Assembly: GCA_000213395.2 (NCBI GenBank)
Contig: AFHY01000003.1
Location: forward strand, 1-64,000
Source of the DNA: a gamma proteobacterium SCGC AAA007-O20
Lineage (GTDB): Bacteria > Pseudomonadota > Gammaproteobacteria > PS1 > Pseudothioglobaceae
Direction of reading: 5' to 3'
DNA: 64,000 nt
The number at the start of each line of letters is the position of its first letter. Positions within the stretch are counted from its first letter, which is position 1. Below the pieces are notes generated by a model. That model was not told where the DNA came from and did not search any database. It saw only the letters and a list, made by a program, of their open reading frames with translations. Of the stretch, positions 60,987-64,000 are shown piece after piece. Position numbers and translations under genes: made by a program.

Positions 60987-61904
60987 ATGAATATAAAAGA
61001 AATACAAGTCCCATCCTTTCTGAGACGAGCCTTTAATGGAAGAAACGCCATAATTTCAATTCCATACTTGTGGTTACTTTTTCTGTTTTTGTTCCCATTT
61101 ATTATAGTACTTAAAATTAGTCTTGCTCAGCCTGTCATCGCAATGCCCCCCTATACAGATCTTCTTAAGTGGGGTGAGTCATGGTGGCCAACAATTCAGG
61201 CAAGTCTTGATAGTTATTTATTTCTTTTTAGTGATTCGCTCTATATCCATGCCTATCTTTCTAGCCTAAAAATTGCAATCATTTCAACAATACTAACGCT
61301 AATAATAGGCTATTCGATAGCTTACAGTGTCGCCAGAGCGCCTACACGCTGGCGCGGCATCTTGTTGATGCTCGTTATTCTTCCGTTCTGGACCTCCTTC
61401 CTTATAAGAGTTTATGCATGGATAGGAATCCTGAAGACTGAAGGATTATTAAACTTAGCATTAACAACTATTGGAATTATCGATAAGCCTCTTATTATTA
61501 TGAATACTGATCTTGCAGTCTATATCGGTATTGTCTATTCCTATCTTCCCTTCATGATTTTGCCTCTGTATGCAAACTTAGAAAAAATGGATATGAGTTT
61601 ATTAGAGGCAGCCGCTGATCTTGGTTGTCGTCCCTTAAAAACCTTTTGGACAGTAACTATACCTTTATCTCTTCCTGGAATATTAGCAGGCTGTTTTCTA
61701 GTCTTTATTCCTGTGATGGGTGAGTTTGTTATCCCAGATTTACTTGGTGGCTCACAAACCCTTATGATTGGCAAAGTTCTTTGGGGTGAATTCTTCTATA
61801 ACAGAGACTGGCCAGTAGCTTCGGCAGTTGCTATCATATTGCTAGCAATCCTAGTGGTGCCAATTATGTTCTATCAAAAATCTCAAGAAAAGGCAATCTC
61901 ATGA
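60987..61904 (+). CDS. potH: Polyamine ABC transporter permease
   Basis: LLEAAADLGCRPLKTFWTVTIPLSLPGILAGCFLVFIPVMGEFVIPDLLGG. Confidence 0.92.
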   Translation: MNIKEIQVPSFLRRAFNGRNAIISIPYLWLLFLFLFPFIIVLKISLAQPVIAMPPYTDLLKWGESWWPTIQASLDSYLFLFSDSLYIHAYLSSLKIAIISTILTLIIGYSIAYSVARAPTRWRGILLMLVILPFWTSFLIRVYAWIGILKTEGLLNLALTTIGIIDKPLIIMNTDLAVYIGIVYSYLPFMILPLYANLEKMDMSLLEAAADLGCRPLKTFWTVTIPLSLPGILAGCFLVFIPVMGEFVIPDLLGGSQTLMIGKVLWGEFFYNRDWPVASAVAIILLAILVVPIMFYQKSQEKAIS

Positions 61905-62695
61905 AAAAATTTGGTAACTTCAATATCGCTGCCTTAGTAATTGGGTTCTCATTTTTATATATCCCTATTATCTTATTGATTCTGTTTAGCTTTAATGAAT
62001 CCAGATTGGTCACTGTTTGGGGTGGCTTTTCAACAAAATGGTATGGTGAACTGATGCACAACCAAGGAATCAAAGATGCTGCATGGGTTACTATAAAGGT
62101 TGCCTTTATATCTTCTACTGTGGCAACCTTGTTGGGCACTATTGCCGGAATTGTGATGACACGTTTTGGTAATTTCAGGGGTAGAACACTTTTTTCCGGC
62201 ATGATCTATGCACCAATGGTAATGCCCGAAGTGATTATAGGCTTATCAACTTTACTTATGTTTGTATCCTTGGCAATTGACAGGGGTGTGTTAACAGTAA
62301 CGCTCGCCCATATAACCTTCTCGATGTGCTATGTCGCAGTGATTATTCAGTCAAGAATGTCTAGTTATGACGACAGTATTACTGAAGCCGCTCTTGACTT
62401 AGGTTGTACACCCTTTCGTACTTTCATGTTAATCACATTCCCAATTATTTTGCCGGCAATTGTGTCGGGTTGGCTATTAGCATTCACCTTATCCCTTGAC
62501 GATCTTGTTATTGCGAGTTTCACCTCTGGGCCAGGCTCAACAACACTGCCAATTAAGATATATTCAATGGTAAGGCTGGGGGTTACTCCTGAAATCAACG
62601 CCGTATCTACGATCTTAGTAGGCTTGGTAACAGTTGGCGTGGTAACTGCTTCATTAATAGGCAAAAGACAAAAACAACAACTAGCCCAAAGCTAA
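61901..62695 (+). CDS. potI: Polyamine ABC transporter permease
   Basis: ITEAALDLGCTPFRTFMLITFPIILPAIVSGWLLAFTLSLDDLVIASFTSGPG. Confidence 0.92.
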   Translation: MKKFGNFNIAALVIGFSFLYIPIILLILFSFNESRLVTVWGGFSTKWYGELMHNQGIKDAAWVTIKVAFISSTVATLLGTIAGIVMTRFGNFRGRTLFSGMIYAPMVMPEVIIGLSTLLMFVSLAIDRGVLTVTLAHITFSMCYVAVIIQSRMSSYDDSITEAALDLGCTPFRTFMLITFPIILPAIVSGWLLAFTLSLDDLVIASFTSGPGSTTLPIKIYSMVRLGVTPEINAVSTILVGLVTVGVVTASLIGKRQKQQLAQS

Positions 62696-62778
62696 CAAAG
62701 TTAAATATCATCAAATTATAATTAAGGGTATTATAATTTGCGACTTCGAAAACATTATTTGAACATCTTGGACAAAAT

Positions 62779-64000
62779 ATGCTGAACAATACTGAGCTCT
62801 TAAAAACCGCTGGATATATCAATGGTCAATGGCTGGGGCTTGACTCTGACAATAGATTTGAAGTGAAGAATGCTTATACCAAAGAAGTTATATGTACGCT
62901 TCCAAATATGGGTGCTAAAGAAACAAATATGGCAATTGATGCCGCTGACCAGGCTTGGCCAAGTTGGCGAAGTATGACTGCCAAAGAAAGAGCTGGTATT
63001 TTAAAAAAATGGTTTGAGCTGGTTATGAAGAATCAAGAAGACCTGGCTACTTTGATGACATCGGAGCAAGGTAAACCTTTGGTAGAAGCTAGAGGTGAAG
63101 TCGGCTATGGTGCTTCATTTATCGAGTGGTTTGCTGAGGAAGGGAAAAGAACCTATGGAGATGTCATCCCTACACCTGCAAATGACCGTAGAATTCTAGT
63201 CATCAAGCAACCTATAGGTGTGGTTGCCGCGATTACGCCATGGAATTTTCCAATTGCCATGATTACAAGAAAATGCGCTCCCGCACTCGCTGCTGGATGC
63301 CCGGTGGTAATTAAGCCTGCCTCTGAAACCCCACTATCAGCTTTAGCATTAGCAGAACTTGCAGACCAGGCAGGCATTCCAAAAGGTGTTCTTAATGTAG
63401 TTGTGGGAACTAATGCAAGTGAGATTGGTACTGCACTAACTGACAGTCCGATTGTACGAAAACTCTCTTTTACTGGCTCTACATCTATTGGTAAGATTCT
63501 GACTCGTAATTGTGCAGACACAATGAAGAAGGTCTCAATGGAGTTAGGGGGTAATGCACCATTTATTGTTTTCGATGATGCTGATTTAGATTCGGCTGTG
63601 GCAGGTGCAATGACATCAAAGTTTCGTAACACTGGACAAACTTGTGTTTGTAGTAATCGCATCCTAGTACAGGATGGTATTTATGATAAATTTGTAGCTA
63701 AATTAGCTGAAGCGGTTAAAATACTTGAGGTTGGAAACGGAATGAAGGAAGGAATTAATCAAGGCCCTTTAATCAATGAAAATGCGCTCAAAAAAGTTCA
63801 GGATCACATCTCAGATGCTGTTGATAAGGGCGCAGTTATTGTCACTGGAGGTAAACCGCACTCGAGCGGCGGTACGATGTTCGAACCAACCATTATTGGT
63901 AATGTAACAACTTCAATGAAGGTTGCATCTGAAGAGACTTTTGGACCACTAGCAGCTGTTTTTAAGTTTTCAACCGAAAAACAAGCAATTGAAATGGCCA
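62779..64000 (+). CDS. gabD: NAD(P)-dependent succinate-semialdehyde dehydrogenase (runs off the right edge)
   Basis: GYINGQWLGLDSDNRFEVKNAYTKEVICTLPNMG; AAITPWNFPIAMITRKCAPALAAGCPVVIKPASETPLS; MELGGNAPFIVFDDADLD. Confidence 0.87.
   Translation, partial: MLNNTELLKTAGYINGQWLGLDSDNRFEVKNAYTKEVICTLPNMGAKETNMAIDAADQAWPSWRSMTAKERAGILKKWFELVMKNQEDLATLMTSEQGKPLVEARGEVGYGASFIEWFAEEGKRTYGDVIPTPANDRRILVIKQPIGVVAAITPWNFPIAMITRKCAPALAAGCPVVIKPASETPLSALALAELADQAGIPKGVLNVVVGTNASEIGTALTDSPIVRKLSFTGSTSIGKILTRNCADTMKKVSMELGGNAPFIVFDDADLDSAVAGAMTSKFRNTGQTCVCSNRILVQDGIYDKFVAKLAEAVKILEVGNGMKEGINQGPLINENALKKVQDHISDAVDKGAVIVTGGKPHSSGGTMFEPTIIGNVTTSMKVASEETFGPLAAVFKFSTEKQAIEMA

Noticed and set aside
1-64000. CRISPR arrays, rRNA, tRNA genes, transposases or prophage genes
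   Set aside because: Looked for regular spaced repeats, tRNA-like cloverleaf/T-loop motifs and mobile-element proteins; none could be supported.

Overview
AT-rich chromosomal window, most likely from a marine gammaproteobacterium (gene order and codon use resemble the SUP05/Thioglobaceae type; inference only). Housekeeping part (~1-29.5 kb, 47-49.6 kb): 5' half of metK, ccmAB, bamE, fur, znuB, ahcY, glyQ, miaB, phoH, mnmA, hflD, rpsT, xseA, ftsB-ispD-ispF, murC-murB-ddl-ftsQ, mltD, bolA, miaA, murD, rppH. Two accessory catabolic islands: (i) ~29.5-47.0 kb, an aromatic/amine catabolic island (MarR, acetoacetate-decarboxylase-family, HpaG-like FAH, P450 + 2Fe-2S ferredoxin, glutamine-synthetase-like ligase, HpaE-like ALDH, LigB/HpaD-like dioxygenase, amidotransferase, sulfatase/phosphonate-monoester-hydrolase-like, TctCBA transporter, TMADH-like flavoprotein + GcvT-like methyltransferase, TetR); (ii) ~49.6-64 kb, glutarate (glaH/lhgO) and polyamine (agmatinase, PuuA/PuuB-like, class III aminotransferase, PotFGHI, succinate-semialdehyde dehydrogenase) catabolism. 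Main observations: metK is split, with its N-terminal half at the left edge on the minus strand and its C-terminal half fused in frame to ZnuB at ~3.66 kb, so inverting bases 1-~3657 rebuilds an intact metK directly upstream of ahcY; a SAM-II-like riboswitch with an inserted hairpin and terminator/antiterminator precedes metK; an SAH riboswitch precedes ahcY; a shared palindromic operator (TTCGnnnnCGAA, twice as GTTCGTATACGAAC) ties three promoter regions of island (i) into one regulon; the tctC transporter operon has a duplicated promoter and a structured attenuator-like leader; a 30-bp perfect palindrome lies in the glaH promoter.
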